Positions 1-7,704 of a stretch of DNA of 48,938 nucleotides are shown here, in pieces. Under the pieces are notes generated by a model that was not told the DNA's origin, did no database searches, and saw only the letters and a list, made by a program, of their open reading frames with translations. Made by a program: the position numbers and the translations under genes. This stretch comes from Bacteroidales bacterium (lineage in GTDB: Bacteria > Bacteroidota > Bacteroidia > Bacteroidales > Muribaculaceae), in contig JAAVGM010000033.1 of the NCBI GenBank assembly GCA_014800245.1, forward strand, positions 1-48,938, read 5' to 3'. The first letter of the stretch is position 1; the number at the start of each line of letters is the position of its first letter.

Positions 1-134
1 AATTGAGAACCGGATTGGAGATTAGCTACATTCCAAGGTATCCACATCACATTCGGATATGTGATGAAGAACATACATAAGAAACTTATAGCAATCCTAT
101 GTTTCTGACTTTTGTATAAATCGACTTCTTTCAT
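1..134 (-). CDS. Start of a gene following the HipB-like antitoxin (possible hipA, partial or decayed)
   Basis: An ATG lies 4 nt after the antitoxin stop codon and opens a frame of 44 codons that runs off the window edge without a stop. The first residues (MKEVDLYKSQ) would fit the start of a HipA N-terminal domain. The rest is hydrophobic and does not resemble HipA, so the toxin may be truncated, rearranged or a different protein. Position and spacing are those expected of the toxin in a hipBA-type operon. The identity is inference. Confidence 0.35.
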   Translation of the reverse strand, partial: MKEVDLYKSQKHRIAISFLCMFFITYPNVMWIPWNVANLQSGSQ

Positions 135-138
135 AGTG

Positions 139-342
139 CTAAATTTCAGAAAGTTTCATTGGAGCCATTTCTGCACCAAACAGTGCAAGAACCTGGTTGA
201 CTTTATCCAGTCGGAGGGTTTCCTTCCCTTGTTCCATTTCACGCACAAAGCGAAGTCCTACCCCTGATTTCTGAGATAGATCAACCTGCGTAAGCCCAAA
301 TTCCTTGCGCTTAGCCTTTATATATTTCGCCAAATTAGTCAT
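139..342 (-). CDS. HipB/Y4mF-type XRE antitoxin
   Basis: A 67-residue protein made almost entirely of one Cro/C1-type helix-turn-helix. The motif ELxQKSGVGLRFVREMEQGKETLRLDKVNQVLALFGAEM corresponds in shape to HipB and Y4mF antitoxins; the run around LTQVDLSQKSGV is helix 2 and GLRFVREMEQG is the recognition helix. Such proteins bind their own operator and neutralise a HipA-type kinase toxin. I chose the ATG at 342, giving MTNLAKYIKAK, rather than an upstream TTG, because this is where the family starts. Three operator-like inverted repeats lie immediately upstream, the first overlapping the start codon, so autoregulation is likely. The next gene begins 4 nt downstream. Family assignment is firm; pairing with HipA is inferred. 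Confidence 0.75.
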   Translation of the reverse strand: MTNLAKYIKAKRKEFGLTQVDLSQKSGVGLRFVREMEQGKETLRLDKVNQVLALFGAEMAPMKLSEI

Positions 343-446
343 ATTATACCTTTTAGGGTGCAAAGATAATAAAATATTCCAAATTACACCTTAAAGGGTA
401 TAAAATATTAAAACCTATCTAATATTATACCCCTACAGGTATAATA
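342..446 (-). promoter_or_regulatory. Three phased operator repeats upstream of the antitoxin
   Basis: The best copy is a perfect 9-bp dyad TATTATACC-N6-GGTATAATA at 423-446. A second copy, ATTACACC-N6-GGTATAAAA, lies at 383-405, and a third, TATTATACC-N6-GGTGCAAAG, at 342-365 with one good half-site. Centres are about 40 bp apart, close to four helical turns, so a dimeric repressor would bind all three on one face of the DNA. HipB of E. coli also binds several spaced dyads; this parallel is family knowledge. Confidence 0.7.
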
Positions 447-469
447 ATTCTGTTGTGGATATTCAATAC

Positions 470-676
470 TTATCTATTCGTCTCATCAATCTGAAGAATA
501 GCCTGCCCCAGCACGTTCTCTATTGATGATATAGTATCAATAGTAAAATTGTGAGTACCTCTCATCCATTTACTGATTTCAGACTCCTTCTTACCAAGCA
601 TATTGGCAAGGTCCTTTTGTTTAAGACCGCGTTCTTCCAATATGGCGTGAATACAATAAATAAATTCACCTAAAAG
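470..676 (-). pseudogene. Truncated XRE-family antitoxin (HigA-like fragment)
   Basis: Reading the minus strand gives 68 in-frame residues with a clear helix-turn-helix (ERGLKQKDLANMLGKKESEI then SKWMRGTHNFTIDTI), ending in TAA at 470-472. The KKESEISKW-GTHNFT pattern is typical of Bacteroidales antitoxins, which normally carry another 30 or so N-terminal residues. Here a stop codon at 677-679 cuts off the N-terminus and no ATG precedes the motif; the nearby ATG at 685 is followed by a stop after one codon. I call it a remnant. No partner toxin gene is visible beside it. Confidence 0.6.
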
Positions 677-813
677 TTAAGTCATCTGTTGTTTTTTAGC
701 TACATTAAGAAAACTCCGAGAAACGCAACGGCCATGGCATAGATATCGTAAGCGAAATGCAGTGGTGGGATTAAAAAACTTATCCTGTACCGACAAATGG
801 GACACCACACCCT

Positions 814-821
814 TAACTTTG
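814..821 (+). promoter_or_regulatory. Bacteroidetes -7 promoter box
   Basis: TAACTTTG matches the TAnnTTTG consensus and lies 25 bp before the ATG of the Trp-rich repeat protein. No clear -33 TTTG is seen. Confidence 0.5.
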
Positions 822-846
822 CAGTGTAATCATTAATACCAATACA

Positions 847-1365
847 ATGGAACAGATAACAACAAATGAATTCCTCAACTCTGTTTTTGAGACAGAAGTC
901 TGGAAGAAAGTGTCTGAAGAGGAAACCCTAAGCATGGAAATGCTTGAACAGTATGAAGACAAGCTGGATTGGACAGCAATCAGTGGGAACAACAACATCT
1001 TATGGACAATAGACAGCGTTGCGAAATTCGCTTACAAAATTGACTGGGATGTTTTCTCAGAGAGATGCCCTGACGCTTTCATCTGCGAGACAACCCTCCG
1101 CAAGTTTGATAACCGATGGAATTGGAAACAATTAAGCAATCGTGATGCGCTTTTTAACTCCAATCGTGATCTGCTCGAAAAGTTCGCAAACAAGATTGAT
1201 TGGGCCGAGTTGATTACTAACTGGCGCATCGAAAATGCGATTGATCTGTTCACACGCTTCCAGCAATATATCCCAATGGCGAAACTTCAGGAATCTCGTC
1301 TATGGGAAGAGATGGCTTCAGAGCGAGCCAAAGAGACCTTCAAAGAAATGACAGGACTGAAATAA
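847..1365 (+). CDS. Trp-rich repeat protein of unknown function
   Basis: A 172-residue cytoplasmic protein with no signal peptide or membrane segment. It contains at least three degenerate repeats of roughly 25-35 residues built around a (K)xDW or WNW core followed by xxLS or xxFS: LDWTAISGN (about residues 40-48), IDWDVFSER (66-74), WNWKQLSNRDALF (91-103) and IDWAELITN (117-125). The repeats are likely helical and suggest a binding scaffold. I do not recognise a catalytic domain. The gene has its own promoter box and stands between decayed toxin-antitoxin remnants and a truncated PLD gene, so it is probably accessory. Its 3' end overlaps the antisense remnant at 1287-1676. Confidence 0.6.
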   Translation: MEQITTNEFLNSVFETEVWKKVSEEETLSMEMLEQYEDKLDWTAISGNNNILWTIDSVAKFAYKIDWDVFSERCPDAFICETTLRKFDNRWNWKQLSNRDALFNSNRDLLEKFANKIDWAELITNWRIENAIDLFTRFQQYIPMAKLQESRLWEEMASERAKETFKEMTGLK

Positions 1366-1676
1366 TCAAAGCAGTATTGGCGGCGACCACAGCGGATGCA
1401 GTGTTCGCCTCGCCATACGCTGTCAAACTGCTCTGATGCTGCTTCCACGAGCGCTACGTCATCGGAGAGGATTCCTGCCTCGAAGTTGCGGCGATTACTG
1501 CTTTTCATGCCTATTCCGGCTCCCGTCAGGTTGGGGGACCCGATATAGGCTGTCTCGAAGTCAAATATAAGAATTTTTAAATGGACGCGCGGGCAGAGCA
1601 TCCGTTCCAGTACGGTTTTCAATACTGGGTAGCGGTCAAAATCTTCACGGAAAGCGGGCCCCGTTTTTTTTGGCAT
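1287..1676 (-). pseudogene. Remnant of a phospholipase D-like (HKD) protein
   Basis: The readable part has one HKD-type motif, HLKILIFDFETAYIGSPNLT (about residues 32-51), then an FEAGI-type strand and a CxxC-R-x5-C zinc-ribbon-like end (CIRCGRRQYC). Full-length PLD-family proteins of this kind have more N-terminal sequence and usually a second HKD or a dimer partner. Here only about 110 family-like residues survive, beginning abruptly after MPKKTGPAFRED. The last 27 residues read antisense into the neighbouring gene and look non-native. Base composition is richer in G+C than the flanking ViaA gene, which fits separate acquisition. I regard it as decayed. Confidence 0.6.
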
Positions 1677-1715
1677 GAATCAGCCTAATTCGGATTGATT
1701 TTGAATATCGTTCTT

Positions 1716-3047
1716 TTACACTATCCATATCTTATCAAGAACATTGTTGTATTTATGTCCCCATTTTCCAATCTGCAATGCATAGAAGCGTGTTCCAAGT
1801 GATTTCTCTTTGTTAATCTTTTTCATTGTCGTAGGTTGTGGCTTGGGAAATTGCAAATCTGAAATTATCAGGACATCGGCCTTTTCATAAGTGCCCTTTT
1901 GAAGAACCCTGATTGCCTCGCCGAGCATTTGTTCTCCATCGGTACCTCCCGAAAAACTATTTTCAAGGAAGTTATCTACCTTATTCCAATTACGGGGTTT
2001 GGCAAGGTCTATAGATTTCGACCTTATCGAAAAACTTATGAGGTAACATGAACGTTTTTGTTTCTTTGCCATACGAAGAAGTTGCTTTAGTAGGGAAAAA
2101 GCAATTTTCTCCGGACGACCGGACATGGAACCGCTTGTATCAATACTTACAATAATAGGTCCTTTAGTCATTCGCAGATCTTTACGGTTTTCCTCTATCT
2201 TTCGTGGTTTATCTTTACCTGGACTGCTGAACTGCTGAAGCTCCTTGGTGGCATATCTTTTGAAAAATAAATCTTCAGGCATTGAAAGTTCAACCGGAAT
2301 GACACGTTCCAGATTATCCCCTGTTTCGATACGATCAATTTCTTCTAAGGAATTATTTTTGGCTACCGTTACAGGCAAGAACTTATAAATTACCGAGTCT
2401 TTCTCATCTTTTGAAGATTCTTTCTCACGACCAATCTTATCTATAATCTCTTTTAACTGAGGATAACTGTGGATATAGTTATCAATCTTCTTTTTGTCCT
2501 CATAATCTTTAGTTCCGGCATCACGACAATAAGACTCGAAGTTCTGTTTTGATTTGCTGAGTATCTGTCGCTCCTCCTTATCGAGTTTAGCAAGACACGC
2601 ATTTCTCCAGTCATCGGTTAATGCTGAGAAAACAGCTACTCTATCCTCTGATTTGAATTGAGCACTATAACCCGCAAGGTTAACTTCATATCTGGAATAT
2701 TGGGGCTCAATAGATTCACACACATGTTGCCACATCATCCGTTTTTTCTCGATGGAAGCATCCATGAATTGTGCTATCATAGCCAATTCTTTCATGGCCT
2801 CAAGTTGCAAAGCCCTGAATTGTTCAAGTAATACAGAGAAATAAGATATTATATCATCTTTTAGAATTTCCACCCAAGTGGGGTCTGAACCATCTATCTG
2901 AGGATTATTGTCTATCACTTCCTGCATATACCCGATCAAACAATCATCGGTTGAGACATTGGGGGGCATTTCTCCACTTTCCATATAGAAATCAAAAGCA
3001 TCGCTATACTCCTCCAGTTTGGCATCAATATCAGTATAGTCAATCAT
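1716..3047 (-). CDS. viaA: ViaA-like VWA-domain partner of RavA
   Basis: A 443-residue protein with a helical N-terminal region (1-290) and a C-terminal von Willebrand A domain (about 295-443). The MIDAS metal site is complete: DTSGSMSG gives D-x-S-x-S, SGGTDGEQ supplies the Thr and ISDLQ supplies the distal Asp. ViaA in E. coli stimulates and partners the AAA+ ATPase RavA, and the pair acts at the inner membrane on respiratory complexes and affects aminoglycoside sensitivity (family knowledge). The start overlaps the ravA stop by 4 nt, so the two are translationally coupled. It is the last intact gene of an operon that begins with a nuclease and a WYL regulator, which the E. coli pair lacks. 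Confidence 0.85.
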   Translation of the reverse strand: MIDYTDIDAKLEEYSDAFDFYMESGEMPPNVSTDDCLIGYMQEVIDNNPQIDGSDPTWVEILKDDIISYFSVLLEQFRALQLEAMKELAMIAQFMDASIEKKRMMWQHVCESIEPQYSRYEVNLAGYSAQFKSEDRVAVFSALTDDWRNACLAKLDKEERQILSKSKQNFESYCRDAGTKDYEDKKKIDNYIHSYPQLKEIIDKIGREKESSKDEKDSVIYKFLPVTVAKNNSLEEIDRIETGDNLERVIPVELSMPEDLFFKRYATKELQQFSSPGKDKPRKIEENRKDLRMTKGPIIVSIDTSGSMSGRPEKIAFSLLKQLLRMAKKQKRSCYLISFSIRSKSIDLAKPRNWNKVDNFLENSFSGGTDGEQMLGEAIRVLQKGTYEKADVLIISDLQFPKPQPTTMKKINKEKSLGTRFYALQIGKWGHKYNNVLDKIWIV

Positions 3048-4642
3048 TTAATCATCATAACAACATTGTTCAACTTTACCTCAGTAGTCTTAATCAGTTC
3101 ATCAACTTCCTTGATCATCTTATTGACCAGAGCAAGATCGATGGGAGACAAAAAGATATTATCGCAGTTGACCCAGTTTTCGGAAAGGAGATGATTCCAT
3201 TCCGATACACAGGTTTTGAACAAATCTTGAAGAACACTCACACGCTGATAAATCGGTAAGTTCTGAAAGGTTTCACCAAAGGTCGCCCGCGATAAGGTGG
3301 ATTTTTGACGGAATAAATATGGCGTGCCATCAATAATTGCGCCTTTGGAAAATTTCTGTATCGTTACTTTCTTTAGATTTGTAGTATTTTGAGATTTAGC
3401 ATCAAATGGTCTTCCGGGTATCAAGGTGTGGATAATAGTCTTTTTACGCTTTGTGTCAAAATACCTTACTCCCTCACGCGGTTGGGTATTAAGCACGGAG
3501 TAATCCCACTTTGAAAAGTACGTCTCTCCATCAGGATAATTCTCAACAAGATAATAGAAATAGTCGTATTCGGCGAAGGTATTACTTTCGGCAGTTTGAG
3601 TTGTAAAAGAGTTATCGCACGATTGTTGCTTTTGCGGGACCCTCAACTGACGCAATGACTTATCAATTTTATTGAGTGCCTTAACAGTGGTATCTGAAAT
3701 GCTGGCAGTGAAAGCCGTAAGAACATTAGGAATACACTCGACATCATTCCAAAAGCTGTGAATAAGCAGGAGATAGTCAGTGAGATTTATTTCTTTCCTT
3801 CCGTTCAAGAATGCTGAAGTTTGCATAAGCCGGAATGCTTTTCGCCAGCGACGGTCAGAAATATAATACCTGAGTTGATTCCCATCCTCATTTTCTAACG
3901 AAGCAAAGCTCTTGCGAACTGCCTTTATAGCGTTTGTAACCGAATTATGAATATCGATTACTTTAGAATCTTTCTGCCAAAGATTATAAAGTTCTTCAGT
4001 TATATATAGAGACTCAGACAAAGGGGGAAGTAATACGTCTTTAGACTTCAGCATCTTGAAAAATGCCGTATCACTTTCAATGCAGTTAGAGACCATCCTC
4101 ATTAAGAAACGGTCCCATAGAGCCTCAAGTCCTTCATCCTTAGCCGGAAGTTCATTACTGGCGGCTATCAGAACCTTCATTGGTGTCGATATTACCCGAC
4201 CTCCATTATGAAATATATGCTCATTGATAACAGTGAGCAGCGTATTTTGGATTGAAGGACCTGCTTTCCAGATCTCATCAAGAAATACCACATCGGCTTC
4301 AGGCACGTATCCGTTGGTGAGGCGTTCATACTTATCTTCATTTTTTAGCTGCGAAATTGAAATGGGTCCGAAAATCTCGTCAGGCGTAGAGAATCGAGAC
4401 ATTAGATAATCAAAGGATTTACCATCCTTAAATACCATTTTCAACCGACTTGCAACCATACTTTTTGCTGTTCCGGGAGGCCCCAGAAGAAACATATTCT
4501 CACCGGCTATGGCGCAGAGTAACGCGATAGCTATAATCTGTTCCTTTTCATATACACCCTGAGACATCCATTCAATTAGTTTACGGACATGTTCTTTCGG
4601 AGTATCGGGTTGGGAACTTTTGGTATTTGTTTTCTTTGCCAT
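3044..4642 (-). CDS. ravA: RavA-like MoxR-family AAA+ ATPase
   Basis: A 532-residue AAA+ protein. Walker A is GPPGTAKS (about 54-61) and Walker B is VVFLDEIWKAG. FSTPDEIFGPISI and the SDRRWRKAFRLMQTSAFLNGR sensor-2 region match RavA closely. The C-terminal third, rich in beta-strand-like sequence, corresponds to the LARA and swivel region but is diverged. RavA forms hexamers that work with a VWA protein as a chaperone-like remodeller (family knowledge). The ATG is preceded directly by a T-run and a perfect hairpin with no room for a normal ribosome-binding site. The gene overlaps viaA by 4 nt. Confidence 0.88.
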   Translation of the reverse strand: MAKKTNTKSSQPDTPKEHVRKLIEWMSQGVYEKEQIIAIALLCAIAGENMFLLGPPGTAKSMVASRLKMVFKDGKSFDYLMSRFSTPDEIFGPISISQLKNEDKYERLTNGYVPEADVVFLDEIWKAGPSIQNTLLTVINEHIFHNGGRVISTPMKVLIAASNELPAKDEGLEALWDRFLMRMVSNCIESDTAFFKMLKSKDVLLPPLSESLYITEELYNLWQKDSKVIDIHNSVTNAIKAVRKSFASLENEDGNQLRYYISDRRWRKAFRLMQTSAFLNGRKEINLTDYLLLIHSFWNDVECIPNVLTAFTASISDTTVKALNKIDKSLRQLRVPQKQQSCDNSFTTQTAESNTFAEYDYFYYLVENYPDGETYFSKWDYSVLNTQPREGVRYFDTKRKKTIIHTLIPGRPFDAKSQNTTNLKKVTIQKFSKGAIIDGTPYLFRQKSTLSRATFGETFQNLPIYQRVSVLQDLFKTCVSEWNHLLSENWVNCDNIFLSPIDLALVNKMIKEVDELIKTTEVKLNNVVMMIK

Positions 4643-4868
4643 AAAAAAAATCGGAGTTACTTTTCCGATGCAAAAGTAACTCCGAAGTGTAGCAGAATGA
4701 GATACAGGTTGAAATTTTACCTCTTTTTACCGTTTCATCATATTTCTCAGCAATCTCATCAAGTTCATCAAGAGCTTGAGGTTCTTTTTTATCATAGTTG
4801 CCAGCAAGTTCATTTAGACGCGACAAGATTTCCTGCAATTCTTTCGTAAACGATTCTTTTGCTCTCAT
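4581..4868 (-). CDS. Small helical protein, frame disputed
   Basis: A frame of 95 codons from an ATG at 4868. The first 50 residues (ESFTKELQEILSRLNELAG, then a charged helix with DELDEIAEKYDETV) look like a genuine coiled-coil or helical hairpin. The remaining 45 residues read through the hairpin and into ravA (62-nt overlap) and look non-coding. The probable original protein is the N-terminus of the 4923 frame joined to this helical region, giving about 70-90 residues. It may be a decayed or frameshifted gene of the nuclease/WYL/RavA operon. No family recognised. Confidence 0.4.
   Translation of the reverse strand: MRAKESFTKELQEILSRLNELAGNYDKKEPQALDELDEIAEKYDETVKRGKISTCISFCYTSELLLHRKSNSDFFYGKENKYQKFPTRYSERTCP
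4643..4684 (-). promoter_or_regulatory. Hairpin with T-tract abutting the ravA start codon
   Basis: Positions 4652-4664 and 4672-4684 form a perfect 13-bp inverted repeat (CGGAGTTACTTTT arm) with a 7-nt loop. On the minus strand it is followed by A and eight T, then directly by the ravA ATG, so it has the form of an intrinsic terminator. The same stem contains TACTTTTGC, which fits the Bacteroidetes -7 box, so the repeat may instead be an operator over an internal ravA promoter. Either way it can uncouple ravA-viaA from the upstream genes. Confidence 0.65.
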
Positions 4869-4923
4869 ATTCAGAAGTATTATTGTTATAGTATTTTAGG
4901 ACGATTGCTGCAAAGTCAGTCAT
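4810..4923 (-). CDS. Small ORF directly after the WYL gene (37 aa)
   Basis: An ATG 2 nt after the WYL stop codon opens a 37-residue frame beginning MTDFAAIVLKYYNNNTSEYE and ending in TGA at about 4810. Position and coupling suggest it is translated. It overlaps, in another frame, the longer small ORF starting at 4868, and the two together look like one helical protein split by a one-base shift near the A-run at 4855-4860. Function unknown. Confidence 0.4.
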   Translation of the reverse strand: MTDFAAIVLKYYNNNTSEYESKRIVYERIAGNLVASK

Positions 4924-4925
4924 GG

Positions 4926-5837
4926 TCAATCGTTCTTATAAAGGTTATACATATCCGAAATCCACCCTTTCATAGTTTTTCTCAAAGATTGTGGCTGGAT
5001 AACCTCAATCCTAGCCCCAACATGAAGCAATCTCATTACAAAATCGTAAGTTGGGGATAGATACAGCTCGAAGTCAGCATACTCTCCACAGTCCTCTATC
5101 AAACGCTGACTATGATGTAAAGGCAACGATTTGAGGTAATGCTTGTGATCCTTATTGGCGCGTATTATAATGCGTTCCGGTTTCACGTTATACCCGATCA
5201 CAATACCGTAAGTAGTCGAGAAATATTCTTCTGCATTGAAGTCCTTTTGAAGTTTGAAAGTTTCATCGGTAGTTTCCACACTCTCTATACGGTCAAGGCT
5301 ATAAAGGCGGATGTCATCATATTCTACGTTATGTGCGAGAACATACCAACGGTTCTCAAACAACTTCACACAATATGGTTCTATCGGGAAAGTAAAACCT
5401 CTTGATTTCTTGAAGGGACGGTAAGAGATATTGACTACTTTATTCTCCTTCATCGCTTCCAACAAAGAAGTAAGATGCTCACGTCCGGAAGGAATTTCGT
5501 CAACCAGTATGCGGCCCTTCAACGAGAGATTCTCTCCAATAATATTGCCGACTGCGAACGAATCAAGCATCCATTTTTTGAGCTTATCCTCGTCAATATC
5601 TTCCGGATTGGAAATATAATAAAGATAACCGCCAATTTTTTGACAGTCAATCATTATTCCGAATTGCTCATAGATCGCATCACGCCAGCGGTTGAATGTG
5701 GCACGATGGAGCGGACGACAGTCGCTCAGATCTTTATGGCGCTCCCATTTCTCGGAGAGATCTTTGTGGGATATCTTTCCGGCACGGCGAATTGTATCGA
5801 TCAGCCAAGTGTATTTTTGCAGTTGGTTCATTTTCAA
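4926..5837 (-). CDS. WYL-domain transcriptional regulator
   Basis: A 303-residue protein with an N-terminal winged-helix-like DNA-binding region (about 1-60, including AGKISHKDLSEKW), a WYL domain (about 130-200, with EPYCVKLFENRWYVLAHN and IRLYSLDRIESVE) and a C-terminal WCX-type extension. WYL proteins sense nucleic acids or nucleotides and regulate defence and DNA-damage genes (family knowledge). The start overlaps the nuclease stop by 4 nt (ATGA), so the two are co-translated. It is the obvious candidate for binding the 19-bp motif found at the promoter of this operon and of the facing RNA-repair operon; that link is inference. Confidence 0.85.
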   Translation of the reverse strand: MKMNQLQKYTWLIDTIRRAGKISHKDLSEKWERHKDLSDCRPLHRATFNRWRDAIYEQFGIMIDCQKIGGYLYYISNPEDIDEDKLKKWMLDSFAVGNIIGENLSLKGRILVDEIPSGREHLTSLLEAMKENKVVNISYRPFKKSRGFTFPIEPYCVKLFENRWYVLAHNVEYDDIRLYSLDRIESVETTDETFKLQKDFNAEEYFSTTYGIVIGYNVKPERIIIRANKDHKHYLKSLPLHHSQRLIEDCGEYADFELYLSPTYDFVMRLLHVGARIEVIQPQSLRKTMKGWISDMYNLYKND

Positions 5838-7075
5838 CGAAATTTAATCATACATTTATCATCATTTAATGATAAATCATGGACATATTGAACGAAGTTT
5901 GAGAATTCGTTCAATAGAGTAGTTTCGCCTATATAATTCCAACAAGGCCAAATTTCTTCTTCTCCATAATTCTCTTTCCCAAATTTCTTAAAAACTCTAT
6001 TGAGATAAGTAATTTCGGTTTTAGTCAAGGTTGCTGTATCAAATGCAAAACCAATATATTCCTTATCACCATACCCATAAGCCATATATCCCCCTTTTCC
6101 ATTAATATCGATTTTTACGCCAAAATTATCTTGTTCGTATCCAAATTCCTTCAAATCAATTAAGTCAAAGTTTGATTTGCTTAATTCTATCTGTATTTGA
6201 ACAGCATCTTTCTTTACAGCAAGTGTATTAATCATATCATTTACTCCATCCAAAAGTTGCTGGAGATTTTCTGACGCTTCTTTCAGAACCGAAAGACGCT
6301 GACTAAAGTCAACATCATTTTCATCCGAAAGACCTTTCAGAATATTATCGGATATTGTGGATTTAATCCTTTCTTTCATAATTTCATATTTATCTGTTAG
6401 ATAGAAGTATTCTTCAAGGTAATCTATATATTGGCATAGAGCACTTAGAAGATATTTCTCGTTTTCTGGAATAAAAGTTATGAGTTCTATGAGCCAGTTA
6501 TATATATCATGCGAGTAATCTTTGACAATTATATTGTCCTCAACTATCTTGGGAATTCTATATCCGTCTTTAGTAAGAGAAAAATCAGAGGGTTTCGTCC
6601 TATGGGTTGAGTTCAAATATAATACCAAGATTTGTTCTTCACTATATCCTGCCTCTAATGCCAATTCAACATATCTATAGATTTGGCCGGGTTGTTCCAC
6701 TGCATCATTTACCTTGTTTTCAATGATTACACAAAGTCCTTTTTCATATATAGATACATCTATACGATCTTGTTCCGCAGTTCTGACATTTTTTACTCTT
6801 ACCTTAATATTGTCAATCCCAAGAATCGTCTTTACAAACGAATCAAGTATTAACTGATTTCGCAAAAGATGTTGTAGAATTGAGCTATGGGCTGTTTCTT
6901 TCAATCTGCCAACAGCCGAAATCATAATAACATTGATATGTGACGGTATTTTGGCCTTTTCTTCTTCTCGGATTACTCCTACTTCAGAAGCAAGGGACAA
7001 AAGTTCAACATTCGCTTTATGATAGGATAGCGAATATTGATTTATTGTTTGTATGAGCTTTTCAAAGTTTACCAT
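5834..7075 (-). CDS. PD-(D/E)XK-superfamily nuclease
   Basis: A 413-residue protein from the ATG at 7075. The N-terminal half has the signature of the PD-(D/E)XK_4-type family: ETAHSSILQHLLR (substrate/conserved helix), DRIDVSIYE supplying the Asp, and CVIIENKVNDAVEQPGQIYRYVE supplying the ExK and the following helix. The C-terminal half (about 240-413) is helical then strand-rich and may bind DNA or a partner. An upstream TTG start is possible but the ATG gives the expected MVNFEKLIQ start. The gene opens the operon nuclease-WYL-small ORF-RavA-ViaA, and its promoter box lies only about 10 nt before the ATG, implying a very short leader. Cellular target unknown; a role in genome defence is plausible. 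Confidence 0.75.
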   Translation of the reverse strand: MVNFEKLIQTINQYSLSYHKANVELLSLASEVGVIREEEKAKIPSHINVIMISAVGRLKETAHSSILQHLLRNQLILDSFVKTILGIDNIKVRVKNVRTAEQDRIDVSIYEKGLCVIIENKVNDAVEQPGQIYRYVELALEAGYSEEQILVLYLNSTHRTKPSDFSLTKDGYRIPKIVEDNIIVKDYSHDIYNWLIELITFIPENEKYLLSALCQYIDYLEEYFYLTDKYEIMKERIKSTISDNILKGLSDENDVDFSQRLSVLKEASENLQQLLDGVNDMINTLAVKKDAVQIQIELSKSNFDLIDLKEFGYEQDNFGVKIDINGKGGYMAYGYGDKEYIGFAFDTATLTKTEITYLNRVFKKFGKENYGEEEIWPCWNYIGETTLLNEFSNFVQYVHDLSLNDDKCMIKFR

Positions 7076-7084
7076 ATCTGACAG

Positions 7085-7119
7085 CAAAGTTAATGAAAAC
7101 TTGTATCATTTCATGCGTC
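7085..7119 (-). promoter_or_regulatory. Promoter and shared operator of the nuclease-WYL-RavA-ViaA operon
   Basis: On the minus strand, a -7 box TAACTTTG lies at 7092-7085 and a 19-bp motif GACGCATGAAATGATACAA at 7119-7101, separated by 8 nt. The identical 19 bp occurs at 7705-7723 on the plus strand, again 8 nt before a -7 box. Position between the -33 and -7 elements is where a repressor would act. Confidence 0.65.
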
Positions 7120-7141
7120 CGGCTTGGATTTCTATTAAAAA

Positions 7142-7369
7142 TCACACAAATCCACCAAAAAGTTCTTCGTGTTCGTATTCTGCCACGGCCGATTTTCGAG
7201 CTTCCCTTAGTTCCTCTTCAACGGGAGGAGGTAACTCAAACATATAGACATTACACGGACGCTGCTTCAATCTAGCTTTGTACCGTAGCCAAAAATTCTC
7301 CATAAGGAGAGCTACTCCATCCGGTGACTTTATTGATTGAACATCTATGTTGTTCTGATCTTTTTCCAT
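7142..7369 (-). CDS. Small protein of unknown function
   Basis: A 75-residue frame, MEKDQNNIDVQSI onward, with an acidic C-terminal half (VEEELREARKSAVAEYEHEE). A TATCTTTG -7 box ends one base before the ATG, so a leaderless transcript is possible. It overlaps the decayed tail of the rtcB fragment by about 98 nt. No domain is recognised. It may be real, given codon use and promoter, but it could be a leftover of the rearrangement that destroyed the rtcB copy. Confidence 0.45.
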   Translation of the reverse strand: MEKDQNNIDVQSIKSPDGVALLMENFWLRYKARLKQRPCNVYMFELPPPVEEELREARKSAVAEYEHEELFGGFV

Positions 7370-7616
7370 TCAAAGATATTTTTTGAGAGTTCAATAAATT
7401 CATCATATCTATGACAACGATATTAAGGATAACTTTGTCGCCCAAATCTCCGGTGAACCCAATGACGCATCCTGCACCGGTGTGAACGTCCGACATTATA
7501 CCTATCTTCTTATCGGAGAAGACGTCGATTGAAAGCAAGGTCTTTATCTGCTCCAAAGCATTCTCCTCAATATTGTTCGTTAAAATCTTCACGTCATGTC
7601 CTTCTATTGTCTTCAT
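7272..7616 (-). pseudogene. Broken rtcB copy (N-terminal fragment)
   Basis: The first 70 or so residues are an RtcB N-terminus: ILTNNIEENALEQIKTLLS, then SDVHTGAGCVIGFTGDLGDK, where the Asp-x-His belongs to the metal-binding region of RNA ligase RtcB. Homology stops after NIV, where RtcB should read GVDIGCGM, and the remaining frame is unrelated. More than 300 residues, including the guanylylated His, are missing. An intact rtcB of a different subtype lies on the opposite strand at 8968. The fragment probably marks a deletion between two RNA-repair cassettes. Confidence 0.75.
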
Positions 7617-7665
7617 ATTATGTTTTCTAAATTTCGAGAGTAAAATTATACCAATGGTGGCGCAC

Positions 7666-7683
7666 TTTATGGTACACCATAAA
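7666..7683. promoter_or_regulatory. Perfect 8-bp inverted repeat
   Basis: TTTATGGT-AC-ACCATAAA lies in the divergent region between the rtcB fragment and the metallophosphoesterase remnant, about 40 bp upstream of the shared 19-bp motif. It has the form of a site for a dimeric regulator. Confidence 0.45.
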
Positions 7684-7704
7684 ATTTCTCATAAAAATAT
7701 AGCT

